Made by a program: the position numbers and the translations under genes. Shown piece after piece: positions 9,299-17,735 of a stretch of DNA of 64,000 nt. Origin of the DNA: Pleionea sp. CnH1-48. Its GTDB lineage: Bacteria > Pseudomonadota > Gammaproteobacteria > Enterobacterales > Kangiellaceae. How positions within the stretch are numbered: position 1 is the stretch's first letter; each line of letters begins with the position of its first letter. The stretch lies in the NCBI RefSeq assembly GCF_024124665.1, contig NZ_JAMXSB010000018.1, positions 100,331 through 164,330 on the forward strand, written 5' to 3'. The notes beneath the pieces are model-generated. The model saw only the letters and a program-made list of their open reading frames with translations, did no database searches and was not told where the DNA came from.

Positions 9299-9345
9299 GA
9301 TACATAAAGTTATATAAATGATTGCGTCATATAACTTTATGTATC
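9299..9345. repeat. Perfect 17-bp inverted repeat with 13-nt spacer
   Basis: Arms at 9299-9315 and 9329-9345 (GATACATAAAGTTATAT and its exact complement). It lies between the small minus-strand ORF and the GGDEF gene. There is no flanking T run, so an operator, cruciform or processed RNA hairpin is more likely than a simple terminator. Confidence 0.75.
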
Positions 9346-9380
9346 TATATTGACTTACAGTCGATTCATGAGAAGTAGGA

Positions 9381-9545
9381 TTATTTCTCAGAAGGTTTTT
9401 GACGACTTAAACGAGCTTCACCACAGGTGATTTGGTTAGCAGGCCCACGGCGATAGCGGCGAAATAAGAAGTCGCCACTATGATTAACCGCGAAACAGGT
9501 AGTGCCACGCTTTTGTCTTAGCATTTTAATATTCATGCTAGTCAT
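9381..9545 (-). CDS. Small basic hypothetical protein (54 residues)
   Basis: Open frame of 54 codons starting at the ATG at 9545; an alternative ATG is at 9536. The product is Arg-rich with two Cys: KMLRQKRGTTCFAVNHSGD, then FLFRRYRRGPANQITCGEA. Codon use looks like the neighbouring genes, and no competing gene overlaps it. There is no good ribosome site, and I do not recognise a family. It is followed by the 17-bp inverted repeat and then the GGDEF gene on the same strand. It could be a real small DNA- or RNA-binding protein or a chance frame. Confidence 0.4.
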   Translation of the reverse strand: MTSMNIKMLRQKRGTTCFAVNHSGDFLFRRYRRGPANQITCGEARLSRQKPSEK

Positions 9546-9621
9546 TGTAGTGAGCTTATATGACGGCTATGTGACATCGATGATGACGTTGCATGCTATC
9601 AATCATACTCATGGCCTTATG

Positions 9622-11022
9622 TTATAACAGAATTAAACAGACCGTTGATATAACAGCTACTCCAATCAGATTGAGTGCTAAGCCCGTTCTGGCCATTTGT
9701 TTAATGGTGAGCTTTTCACTACCGAATACGACCGCATTGGGAGCGGTTGCCACAGGTAACATAAAAGCACAACTCGCACTCATGGCGGCGGGGATCATCA
9801 ACAAAGCCGGATCAATATTGGCGGCTAATGCTGCCGCTGCCAGAATTGGCATTAACAAAGTTGTTGTAGCTGTGTTACTGGTGACTTCGGTAATAAAGGT
9901 GACCGTTAAACATAGTAGTGGAACGACAATCCACAGAGGCCATTCGGCCAGCACCGTCAGTTGCTTTCCGAGAATATCACTCAGCCCTGAGTGCTGGAAA
10001 GCTTGTGCAATGCAAATTCCTCCACCAAATAAAATCAGAACGCCCCAGGGGATCTTGTTGGCCGTTTCCCAATCTAGCAGCTTTCCACCTTTACCATTGG
10101 GAACCATAAACATTACCGCAGCCATAAGCAGGGCAACACTGGCGTCGTTGGCCGTTGTTAAGTTTAAGGCACCGCTCCAACCACCAAAAGGTTCTTTACG
10201 AGTGATCCAGAGTAGGGCGGTAATGGCAAAAATAATTAATACGCGAATTTCTTCGGTGCGCCATTGTCCTGGTTTGGGGACTTCTAGCTGATTGTTTGTG
10301 GATAAGCCCCTTTGCAGCCATAGCCAGGCAAGAGGAATGAAGACCAACACCACGGGAATGCCAATGGCCATCCACTCAGAAAATGAAATGCCCGTCTGAG
10401 TCATTTCTTCATACACGCTACGAAACATCAAGTTGGGTGGTGTGCCAATAATGGTTCCCATACCACCAATACTGGAGGCATAAGCCACACCAAGCAACAA
10501 GGCGACTGTTAAGCGTTTGTCGGTGTTCTTCTCTAACACGGCGAGGGCAACCGGAAGTAACATCAGGGTTGTAGCCGTATTCGATATCCACATACTGAGT
10601 AGCGCCGAGGCAACCATGAAGCCAGCCAGAACGCGAGGCCCTGAATGCCCACCAAAACTATGAATCATTTGTAATGCGATGCGGCGATGGGTGCCTGACT
10701 TCTCCATGGCCTTTGATAGCATGAAGCCACCCATTAATAGCAGGATTAACGGATGCCCATAAGCACCGGCTACCTGCTTGCCCGTCAAAACCCCTGTGAG
10801 TGGAAAAAGCGCCAGTGGCAGCATACTGGTTGCCGGGATTGGAATGGGCTCGGTGATCCACCAGAGAGCACACCATAAGGTAATGCCCAGAGTAATGGCT
10901 GCCATCGGGCTCATACCGCTGGTCGCAGCGACGGTGCCACTGATGGCGGCGAGTAGGGGGCCTGCGATTAAAGCGAGTTTTCGATAGAAAGAGGAGGACG
11001 AGTTAGAATGCTGCTCAGTCAT
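9622..11022 (-). CDS. DASS family sodium/dicarboxylate (anion) symporter
   Basis: Inner-membrane secondary transporter of the SLC13/DASS family, importing di- or tricarboxylates or sulfate with sodium. At 466 residues it is almost entirely hydrophobic helices. Both pseudo-symmetric Ser-Asn-Thr substrate/sodium motifs are present (SNTATTLMLLP in the first half, SNTATTTLLMP in the second). Other family blocks are PIPATSMLPLALFP and GTPPNLM. A single gene with no sensor neighbours, so the substrate cannot be assigned from context. The ATG at 11022 has only a weak ribosome site. Confidence 0.9.
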   Translation of the reverse strand: MTEQHSNSSSSFYRKLALIAGPLLAAISGTVAATSGMSPMAAITLGITLWCALWWITEPIPIPATSMLPLALFPLTGVLTGKQVAGAYGHPLILLLMGGFMLSKAMEKSGTHRRIALQMIHSFGGHSGPRVLAGFMVASALLSMWISNTATTLMLLPVALAVLEKNTDKRLTVALLLGVAYASSIGGMGTIIGTPPNLMFRSVYEEMTQTGISFSEWMAIGIPVVLVFIPLAWLWLQRGLSTNNQLEVPKPGQWRTEEIRVLIIFAITALLWITRKEPFGGWSGALNLTTANDASVALLMAAVMFMVPNGKGGKLLDWETANKIPWGVLILFGGGICIAQAFQHSGLSDILGKQLTVLAEWPLWIVVPLLCLTVTFITEVTSNTATTTLLMPILAAAALAANIDPALLMIPAAMSASCAFMLPVATAPNAVVFGSEKLTIKQMARTGLALNLIGVAVISTVCLILL

Positions 11023-11328
11023 ATTTTTGGGGTTATACGTCAGTTGTTATTTTTAGGTGGCTTATTATGTCAGTTTATTGGTGCCCCTGCTGTATTTTTT
11101 AGTAAGAAGGGGCGTTGATTCATTGGTGCTGAGCAGCATTTTAAGTGTGCTTTAGTTAACAATGCTTGCTGCTGAATTTGCAGGTCGATTCAATAGTGTC
11201 TATTATTTGAACTGAATGTAAAAAGTACAAGATAATCAGGCGTCTGGATAGAATAGCTGATACTTTTTTGAACTTTACGGCTCGATGTTATGAATCAATA
11301 ACCTTAATAAAGAAAATAGTTAACGATT
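11023..11328. other. Divergent non-coding gap (DASS / ParA)
   Basis: About 300 AT-rich nt holding the two outward promoters. The only structure noted is GCCCCT (11083-11088) inverted at 11108-11113 (AGGGGC). No gene seen. Confidence 0.45.
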
Positions 11329-12036
11329 ATGGGTGCGAAAGTTATTGCGGTTGGACAAGCAAAGGGTGGGGTAGGTAAAAGTACTTTATGTGCCAGCCTG
11401 GCCGCTGTGCTTGCAGAAAAAGAAAACGTCTTGGTCATTGACTGTGATCCGCCTCAACATTCTCTTGTTGCGTGGCACAAAACACGCGAAGAATATTTTG
11501 AACAAACGGGTGTTGATATTTATACCGCCACTCGGCCTACCGAATTAGTAAAACTGGTCGACAAACACAAAGACGATTTTCGTTATATCTTAGTTGATGG
11601 TCCTCCCCATATTAACTCTATGACTAAGGCTATGGTGGCCATGGCCTCTGTTTTGTTAGTTCCATTAGCGCCCTCACAGGTAGAAGTTTGGTCCTTTGAA
11701 GCTATGGATGAGCTCGTTGAGTCTGCATTAAAGATAAATCCTGATCTAGCGGCACGAATATGTTGGACTCGTGTACGCAGAAGAGTGAAGTCTTCTGAGT
11801 ATTTAATCAAAGAAGTGAAGAAATCGAGCTGTATCACTCCCTTTAGTTGTCAATTAACGCAACGAACAGCTTATGTTGACGCAATAGCACAAGGGCATGG
11901 AGTGTCAGAGTGGTCAGACCCGATTGCAAAAGCAGAAATATGGTCTTTGGCATCGAATGTGCAAAGGCTTTTAAAAAAAGCGCCTGATTTTGAGTCATCA
12001 ATTAAAGAACGTGTTTTATCATTTTCGAAAGCATAA
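11329..12036 (+). CDS. ParA family ATPase (orphan)
   Basis: Deviant Walker ATPase of the ParA/MinD superfamily. It has 235 residues. The P loop KGGVGKST at about residues 13-20 carries the signature first lysine. DCDPPQHSLVAW is the switch region and YILVDGPPH the Walker B block. The domain is close to the short ParA/Soj or VirC1-like form and lacks an N-terminal helix-turn-helix. No ParB-like partner lies beside it, so it is unlikely to be the main chromosome segregation ParA. It may instead position a large complex such as chemotaxis, pilus or carbon-storage machinery (inference). The stretch downstream holds two hairpins. Confidence 0.88.
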   Translation: MGAKVIAVGQAKGGVGKSTLCASLAAVLAEKENVLVIDCDPPQHSLVAWHKTREEYFEQTGVDIYTATRPTELVKLVDKHKDDFRYILVDGPPHINSMTKAMVAMASVLLVPLAPSQVEVWSFEAMDELVESALKINPDLAARICWTRVRRRVKSSEYLIKEVKKSSCITPFSCQLTQRTAYVDAIAQGHGVSEWSDPIAKAEIWSLASNVQRLLKKAPDFESSIKERVLSFSKA

Positions 12037-12129
12037 CTATTTATTAAATATTTAATTTCTATTGAGTGCCTCTTTATATTTTTTAAGTTGTCAATTTGAG
12101 TCTTATATTTCAGCACGATATAAAAATAA

Positions 12130-12150
12130 AGCCCATTGCATGAATGGGCT
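12130..12150 (-). terminator. Hairpin with T-rich tail on the minus strand
   Basis: The stem AGCCCATT/AATGGGCT has a 5-nt loop. On the minus strand it is followed by TTTATTTTTA, while on the plus strand it has no T run. There is no minus-strand gene for it to terminate, so it may instead end antisense transcription entering parA. Confidence 0.4.
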
Positions 12151-12173
12151 AATAGGGGGATTGCGAGAAAATT

Positions 12174-12198
12174 AACACGATTGCTAAATAATCGTGTT
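12174..12198. repeat. 9-bp perfect hairpin downstream of parA
   Basis: AACACGATT at 12174-12182 is inverted at 12190-12198 with a 7-nt loop and no T tail. The surrounding 12037-12405 gap has no other feature apart from the S9 peptidase promoter region and its AGAGGGA ribosome site. Confidence 0.55.
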
Positions 12199-12405
12199 GA
12201 AAATTATACTAGTAATAAATAGCATTTTAGTGTGTTGCCAAGTGTAAGAGTTTGTGTCGGCTCAAGACTAAAGTGATGTCGAACTCTCAAAACTAAATAA
12301 TGAAATATTATATTGTTTACATTCGTTTACTATATTGTGTTGATTTCTTTTGTTTGAAATTTTTATACTCGACAAGCACCTTAAAACAATAATAGAGGGA
12401 ATGTT

Positions 12406-14343
12406 ATGCCTTTTAAGATACACGTCATGCTGGCTTTTGTTGCCGCGCTGTTGATTCAGACTGTCGCTGCTAAGCCTGCCGATATACCTGTAAAAGATTT
12501 CTTTAGAAATGCAGAGTTTACCGGTCTCCAATTATCACCGAGTGGCAAATACCTTGCCGTTATCTCTCCAATCAAAAATCGCAGAAACATCGTGGTTATG
12601 GAGACTAAAAACTTAAAGAAAATTAAAGTACTCACCGCGTTTGATAAGCAGAATGTGGGTGGCTACTTCTGGGCAAATGAGGATGAGCTTGTGTTTACCA
12701 TGGATAGTGATGGTAATGAAGCTTTCAGCATTTTCAAAGTAAACCGTGAAGGTAAGCCAAAGGTTGTTGAGTTGGTAGGTTCTTCGGTTGGCAACTCTGG
12801 CATTCGTTCTGCGTCAGTTGTTCACACTTTGCCAGATGATCCCAAACACATTATCGTCCAGTTTAATGGACGCCGTGTTACCGCTCCTGACTTATATCTA
12901 TTGCCTTTGGACAGTCGTTGGAGCCAAAAGCGCAGGAAAAATGCGAAGATGAAAATCATTGCTCGAAATCCTGGCGATGTTCAAGGATGGCTAGTGGATC
13001 ATGATGGCGATGTTCGTGGTGCAACTTCGTTGAAAGGTTTGAAAGGCAAGTTCCACTACAAAGAGAAGGGTGAAAAAGACTTCCGCGTATTAAGAGAGTT
13101 TAATGTGCTGGAAGAAGGCATTGCTCCTTTAGGTTTTGATTTCGATAATAAAACCATGTTCGTATCTTCTAATAAAGGTCGTGACCGTGGCGCCATTTAT
13201 TACTTTGACCCAAAAACTAATAAGCTAGGTGACATGATATTTGAACATGATGAAGTCGATGTCAGTGGCTTGATTATGTCTAGAAAGCGTCAAAAGCTTT
13301 TGGGTGTTTCTTACTTTGATGACTACCCTCGTTCAAAATATTTTGACGAAGAAGAAGCCAAAATGCGTAAAGGTTTAAAAGACGCATTCAAAGGCAAGAT
13401 GGTAAGTATCTCGAGTGCTTCTGATGATGAGATGTTGAATATTCTTTTGGTATCTGACGATACCGATCCTGGTAGCTATTATCTGTACGATCGTAAAGAA
13501 GGAAAAGTACAGTTCTTAGTTTCTCGTATGAACTGGATCAAACCTGAGCAGATGTCACCCATGAAGCCTATTCGATATAAAAGTCGTGACGGTTTAACGA
13601 TGCGTGGCTATTTGACAGTTCCTAAGGATTCTAATGGTAAAAAATTACCACTTATCGTAAATCCTCACGGTGGACCTTTTGGTGTACGTGATTTCTGGGG
13701 TTATAACCCTGAGCATCAATTCTTTGCTAGTCGTGGTTATGCAACTTTACAAGTCAACTATCGTGGTTCAGGTGGTTATGGCCGTAAGTTCCAACATGCT
13801 GGTTATGGTGGAAAATGGGGCGCAGAGATGCAAAATGACTTAACTGACGGTGTTAAGTATTTGATTGATGAAGGTATCGTTGACCCTGAGCGTGTATGTA
13901 TCTACGGTGCGAGTTATGGTGGTTATGCAACGATGGCGGGTTTAACCTTTACTCCTGACTTGTACAAGTGTGGTATCAACTATGTTGGTGTGACGGATGT
14001 TGGTTTGTTATTTACATCAATGCCTAAGCACTGGGAGCCTGCAAAAGAGCTGTTGAAAATTCAGATCGGTGATCCTGAAGATAAAGAGTTAATGGCTCGC
14101 ATGTCACCTCTGGCTCACGTTGATAAAATTAAAGCGCCTTTGATGATTGTTCATGGTGCCAAAGATCCTCGAGTTGTTAAACAACATGCAACGGATCTTC
14201 GTGACGCACTGGAAGACAGAAAGATAGAGCTGTCTGATGATGAGTGGATCATGAAGTTTGACGAAGGACACGGTTTCCGTAAAGAGGAAAACCGAGTAGA
14301 GCTATATGAGAAAATTGAGAAGTTCTTAGCGAAGCACTTGTAA
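12406..14343 (+). CDS. Secreted S9 family prolyl oligopeptidase/acylaminoacyl-peptidase-like enzyme
   Basis: Serine peptidase that removes short peptides, expected in the periplasm or outside after a signal peptide (MPFKIHVMLAFVAALLIQTVAA). It has 645 residues, with an N-terminal beta-propeller (about 30-390) and a C-terminal alpha/beta-hydrolase domain. The catalytic triad is visible: Ser503 in GASYGGYA, Asp587 in HGAKDPRV and His622 in DEGHGF. AGAGGGA precedes the ATG. A terminator follows, shared with the converging TonB/Sel1 gene. It is next to the TonB receptor cluster, which suggests peptide or modified-peptide use, but this is contextual only. Confidence 0.93.
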   Translation: MPFKIHVMLAFVAALLIQTVAAKPADIPVKDFFRNAEFTGLQLSPSGKYLAVISPIKNRRNIVVMETKNLKKIKVLTAFDKQNVGGYFWANEDELVFTMDSDGNEAFSIFKVNREGKPKVVELVGSSVGNSGIRSASVVHTLPDDPKHIIVQFNGRRVTAPDLYLLPLDSRWSQKRRKNAKMKIIARNPGDVQGWLVDHDGDVRGATSLKGLKGKFHYKEKGEKDFRVLREFNVLEEGIAPLGFDFDNKTMFVSSNKGRDRGAIYYFDPKTNKLGDMIFEHDEVDVSGLIMSRKRQKLLGVSYFDDYPRSKYFDEEEAKMRKGLKDAFKGKMVSISSASDDEMLNILLVSDDTDPGSYYLYDRKEGKVQFLVSRMNWIKPEQMSPMKPIRYKSRDGLTMRGYLTVPKDSNGKKLPLIVNPHGGPFGVRDFWGYNPEHQFFASRGYATLQVNYRGSGGYGRKFQHAGYGGKWGAEMQNDLTDGVKYLIDEGIVDPERVCIYGASYGGYATMAGLTFTPDLYKCGINYVGVTDVGLLFTSMPKHWEPAKELLKIQIGDPEDKELMARMSPLAHVDKIKAPLMIVHGAKDPRVVKQHATDLRDALEDRKIELSDDEWIMKFDEGHGFRKEENRVELYEKIEKFLAKHL

Positions 14344-14367
14344 GACTCTTTCTTCTCTAGAATAAAA

Positions 14368-14398
14368 AAATCCCGGATTTATCCGGGATTTTTTTTTG
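14368..14398. terminator. Bidirectional terminator between convergent genes
   Basis: An 11-bp perfect stem (AAATCCCGGAT, TT loop, ATCCGGGATTT) has a T run on one side and an A run on the other. It ends both the S9 peptidase and the TonB/Sel1 genes. Confidence 0.95.
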
Positions 14399-14417
14399 AG
14401 CTTTAAGTTTTTAAATA

Positions 14418-15767
14418 TTAAAACCATCGTTTGTTTTGTTGGTAAGCTGTCAGCCGTTGTTTGATTTCTTCTGCGCTAAAATCAAGATCCTCTGCTTCGT
14501 CTAATGCATCTTCCTGATAGTCTACTGCTTTATCAAAGTCTCCCATTGCTGCATGTGCTGCTGCAAGTATTTCGTACTTTGTCACTTCATTACGATAATC
14601 TCTACGAGAAATGCTTTCGACTAATTCTATGGCTTTTTGCGGATTAGTCACCTCTGAAAAAGGTGATGTTGCAAATAGCCAAGCAAAGCGTATTTTGGAT
14701 GTCGGTGTCATTTCTTTTAGCTCTTTAATGTATTGAGCCGCTTGTAGATGAGAGGCTTTGCTTTTGTTTTGAGCTGCCAACCCAGCAAGCAGCTCTTTAG
14801 CATCACTTTGATGGCTTGAAGCCGCTCTTGTTAACCAGTCAATACCTTTTTCTTTATCAGATGCACAGCCTTTACCATATATCAGGCTTTCTCCCAATTT
14901 AAATTGAGCGGTAGGCACTCCTTGGCGTGCTGCTTTTAAGTACCACTCAGTGGGATTTTCTTTCTTTTTTACATCATTCGGGAATGATTCATGAAGAAGC
15001 CCAAGTATAAGCTGGCTGTTAGGATCTCCAGAGTAAGCTTTTGTTGAAATATCTGCATAATACTCATCGCTAATTATTGAGTGATTTGAGAGATTATAGG
15101 ATAGAGTGTAAGCGATATTTAACGCTTCAATAGCTTGCCCTTTTTTGTTCAGTCTTGGTTCAAAGCGCCATCTAGAAACGGCTTTCATTGTGCCTTTATT
15201 GAAGATTTTACTAGGGAAGGATTCTTTAATGCGGATATTTCTAGGGTTTCCTTTTTTATCCAGATCAAAACTTAATTTAACCCAGCCCGCAATACCTTCC
15301 ATTGCTGCCTTTCTTGGATATTTGGGCTCAACGATTCGTATGGGTTTAGCTTGAAAACTGGACTTTTTAGAAGGTTCAACAAGAACTGGATACAGGCTAT
15401 TAAGTAAGGCTTTTCCAGAGTACTTTGCCGCCAATGTTTGAAAGGCGGCCTCGGCAGCAGCTTTGTCTTTTACTTCCTTACTAATAGCTTTAAAGACATT
15501 CTTTTGGGTATCAGTGGCGGATTCATTCTCGGCGCCTAAACGTGCCCATGCGTAAGCCAGATTAATATCTTTGCTGACGTGTTGTCCGTGGTAATACATT
15601 ACTCCCAAATTAGATTGAGAACGAGCTTCTCCAATTTCTGCCAATGGTTTAAATTCGGTAAATGCTTGAGGGTATTGCTTGTTTTCATAAGCATCAAGTG
15701 CGCTAAAAAAGTCGGCAGAGGCCATTGATGAAGTAAAAAGTAATAATCCACAACATAGGTTTTTCAT
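14418..15767 (-). CDS. Secreted TonB C-terminal domain protein with Sel1-like repeats
   Basis: A 449-residue protein with a cleavable-looking signal peptide (MKNLCCGLLLFTSSMASA). A Sel1-like repeat follows (about 45-82, LGVMYYHGQHVSKDINLAYAWA), then a TonB C-terminal domain (about 142-226, with EPKYPRKAAMEG and SRWRFEPR), then further Sel1/TPR-like helical repeats to the end (for example LKLGESLIYGKG-type units). Classical TonB has a membrane anchor and a Pro-rich spacer before a terminal TonB domain; here both are missing and the domain is internal. It may be a soluble periplasmic adaptor contacting the nearby TonB-dependent receptor and may not be an energy transducer (inference). Same strand as the halogenase upstream, 217 nt gap. 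Confidence 0.85.
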   Translation of the reverse strand: MKNLCCGLLLFTSSMASADFFSALDAYENKQYPQAFTEFKPLAEIGEARSQSNLGVMYYHGQHVSKDINLAYAWARLGAENESATDTQKNVFKAISKEVKDKAAAEAAFQTLAAKYSGKALLNSLYPVLVEPSKKSSFQAKPIRIVEPKYPRKAAMEGIAGWVKLSFDLDKKGNPRNIRIKESFPSKIFNKGTMKAVSRWRFEPRLNKKGQAIEALNIAYTLSYNLSNHSIISDEYYADISTKAYSGDPNSQLILGLLHESFPNDVKKKENPTEWYLKAARQGVPTAQFKLGESLIYGKGCASDKEKGIDWLTRAASSHQSDAKELLAGLAAQNKSKASHLQAAQYIKELKEMTPTSKIRFAWLFATSPFSEVTNPQKAIELVESISRRDYRNEVTKYEILAAAHAAMGDFDKAVDYQEDALDEAEDLDFSAEEIKQRLTAYQQNKRWF

Positions 15768-15952
15768 TAAAATCTCCTGAAATAAGTATATTCCACTATA
15801 TTAGATAGCTGTTTGACCCTATCAAAAAAGGTCACTCCATCGTATCAGTCTCAATAAGTTGGATTTTATTAAAAGGATTTTTAACCAATCTTAGAGCGCA
15901 TCCATTATGCTAAACAGCCATCCTTGGGCGGTTATTCTAACATAGTTTGCTA

Positions 15953-15975
15953 TCAGGCCCCAATAAGAGGCCTGA
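15953..15975. repeat. Short hairpin after the halogenase gene
   Basis: TCAGGCC at 15953-15959 is inverted at 15969-15975 with a 9-nt loop and no T run. It sits just after the halogenase stop on the minus strand and may be a weak terminator or mRNA 3' end. Confidence 0.45.
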
Positions 15976-15984
15976 GATAACGTT

Positions 15985-17628
15985 TTAAGCTACCCAGCCT
16001 GCTGGGCGGTAAGCCGTTGGGTACTCTTGCATTCCTAATGCTCTATTAAGCCATACGGCATGAGGGGGTAATTTAGCTTTTGCCATTTGTAGGCGCTGAA
16101 TGATCTGTGGGTTGATCTGAAGTGGAGGGCGGTGAGCTCCATATTTGGTGTCATATTCTTTGTCGAGGAAGTTCATTCCATACAAAATACACTCGTAGCT
16201 CTCGTGGTTCCAGAGGCCTGCTGTGTCAACGGCTGCGCGCATATCTCCACCGCACAATGCGGCAGACTGAGCTGCCTGAGATTGTCCTGGGAAGTTTTGA
16301 TCTTCAAAATCCGAAGGACTTGGTGGCTTGATGCGCCAGTACTCCAGTTTGGCTTTAAGGCGATCAGTAATACGCTCTGGTTTCTGTACTTCTTTCCAGA
16401 ATTCCGTATCGGTACGTCGTGTCATGCAGTAATGCATGTTAATGAAATCGAGAATTTCATAGAAGCGGTTAGAGAGGATTCGATTGTAGCGATGAGCCAG
16501 AAGTTCCATGTTGTTATTGTCGTAAGGAAAGTGTTCCGCCAGCATCACCACACCAAGGTCGCTTAAATAAAGACCTGTTGACTCCAGAGGCTCGATGAAT
16601 CCTCCTGATAAGCCAATAGCGACACAGTTGCCTTCCCAGTTTTTATGGCGCCGCCCGACTTTGAAGTGAACAAAGCGGCTATTGAGATCGTCGGTTCCTT
16701 CACCTTGATAAGCGCGCATTTCTTTTTCTGCATCTTCTTCGCTGATAAAGTGGCTGGAATGCACGTAGCCAACGGACCGTTGATTTTGCATAGGGATATC
16801 CCATATCCAGCCGTTAGAAAGTGCTGTCGCTGTAGTGTAAGGGCGCACCATGCCTGGGTAAAAGCGATCATAAGGTATATGCATCGTCACTGCTCGATCA
16901 CACAATAACCATTGTGAGCAGTCTTCAAATTCGACACCCAGTTTTTCTTCAATGAGTTTTGAACGAAACCCGGTGCAGTCTACAAATAGGTCTGCTTCAA
17001 GGCGATGTTCCTGATCGGTTCGAATCGCTGCAATATGCTGATTTTTGTCAGGGTTCATTTTAACGTCGGTCACATTGGCGAGTATATGTTTTACACCACG
17101 AGAAACCGAGAAGTCTCTTAGGTAGTCAGCAAATTTTTGGGCATTCATATGGTAGGCGTAACTCAAAGGTTCGCCCATATCCCATCGGGTTAACATTTGC
17201 GGTGCCAGCCCCATTTCACAAATGATAGGTTGAGTTGAGCAGGTTTCCATAAATGGAATTTTGCGGTCACTGGCTAGCCACATTAAGCCTGAGCGATCAA
17301 TGGGGAGAGTTCTTAGACGGCTGAAAGGGTGGTGATAAAAAGAGTTATCGTTATTTACCCAATTTACATACTTAATAGATTGCTTAAAGGTTGCATCTGT
17401 TGCCCGCATAAACTTGAGTTCATTCAATCCGACCACTGAAAGTAGATGGCATATTGAAGGGATCGTGGCTTCCCCTACCGAGATGCGAGGAATATCTGGT
17501 GACTCGACAAGAGTGATTTCAACATTCTTCATTCGGCCTTGATAATTCAGGGCTCCATTTAAATAAGCCGCTGTCATCCAGCCTGCTGAGCCTCCTCCAA
17601 CAATGAGAACTCTTTTTTTCGACGTCAT
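15985..17628 (-). CDS. Tryptophan halogenase family flavoprotein
   Basis: FADH2-dependent halogenase superfamily. It has 547 residues, about the length of PrnA. GGGSAGWMTAA at 11-21 binds FAD. SVGEATIPSI at 50-59 is a family block. Lys82 in TFKQSIKYVNW aligns by motif with the catalytic Lys of PrnA. WIWDIP at 274-279 is the WxWxIP signature said to block monooxygenation. EPLESTG at 346-352 carries the catalytic Glu region. So the known catalytic residues appear intact. In marine bacteria many such genes sit next to TonB receptors, and their substrates are unknown, so actual tryptophan chlorination should not be assumed. AAGGAG precedes the ATG. Confidence 0.92.
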   Translation of the reverse strand: MTSKKRVLIVGGGSAGWMTAAYLNGALNYQGRMKNVEITLVESPDIPRISVGEATIPSICHLLSVVGLNELKFMRATDATFKQSIKYVNWVNNDNSFYHHPFSRLRTLPIDRSGLMWLASDRKIPFMETCSTQPIICEMGLAPQMLTRWDMGEPLSYAYHMNAQKFADYLRDFSVSRGVKHILANVTDVKMNPDKNQHIAAIRTDQEHRLEADLFVDCTGFRSKLIEEKLGVEFEDCSQWLLCDRAVTMHIPYDRFYPGMVRPYTTATALSNGWIWDIPMQNQRSVGYVHSSHFISEEDAEKEMRAYQGEGTDDLNSRFVHFKVGRRHKNWEGNCVAIGLSGGFIEPLESTGLYLSDLGVVMLAEHFPYDNNNMELLAHRYNRILSNRFYEILDFINMHYCMTRRTDTEFWKEVQKPERITDRLKAKLEYWRIKPPSPSDFEDQNFPGQSQAAQSAALCGGDMRAAVDTAGLWNHESYECILYGMNFLDKEYDTKYGAHRPPLQINPQIIQRLQMAKAKLPPHAVWLNRALGMQEYPTAYRPAGWVA

Positions 17629-17735
17629 GGTTTTCTCCTTACGTCATGAACTTCGTTATGAAAGCTCATGACTTACGGTCATTTTATTATTGTTAATTAT
17701 GAGTCGTACTTTCTGGTTGTTTTTTTGCAGAGTGT

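Noticed and set aside
12130..12150. Hairpin as the terminator of parA
   Set aside because: On the plus strand there is no T tail after the stem; only the minus-strand orientation has one.
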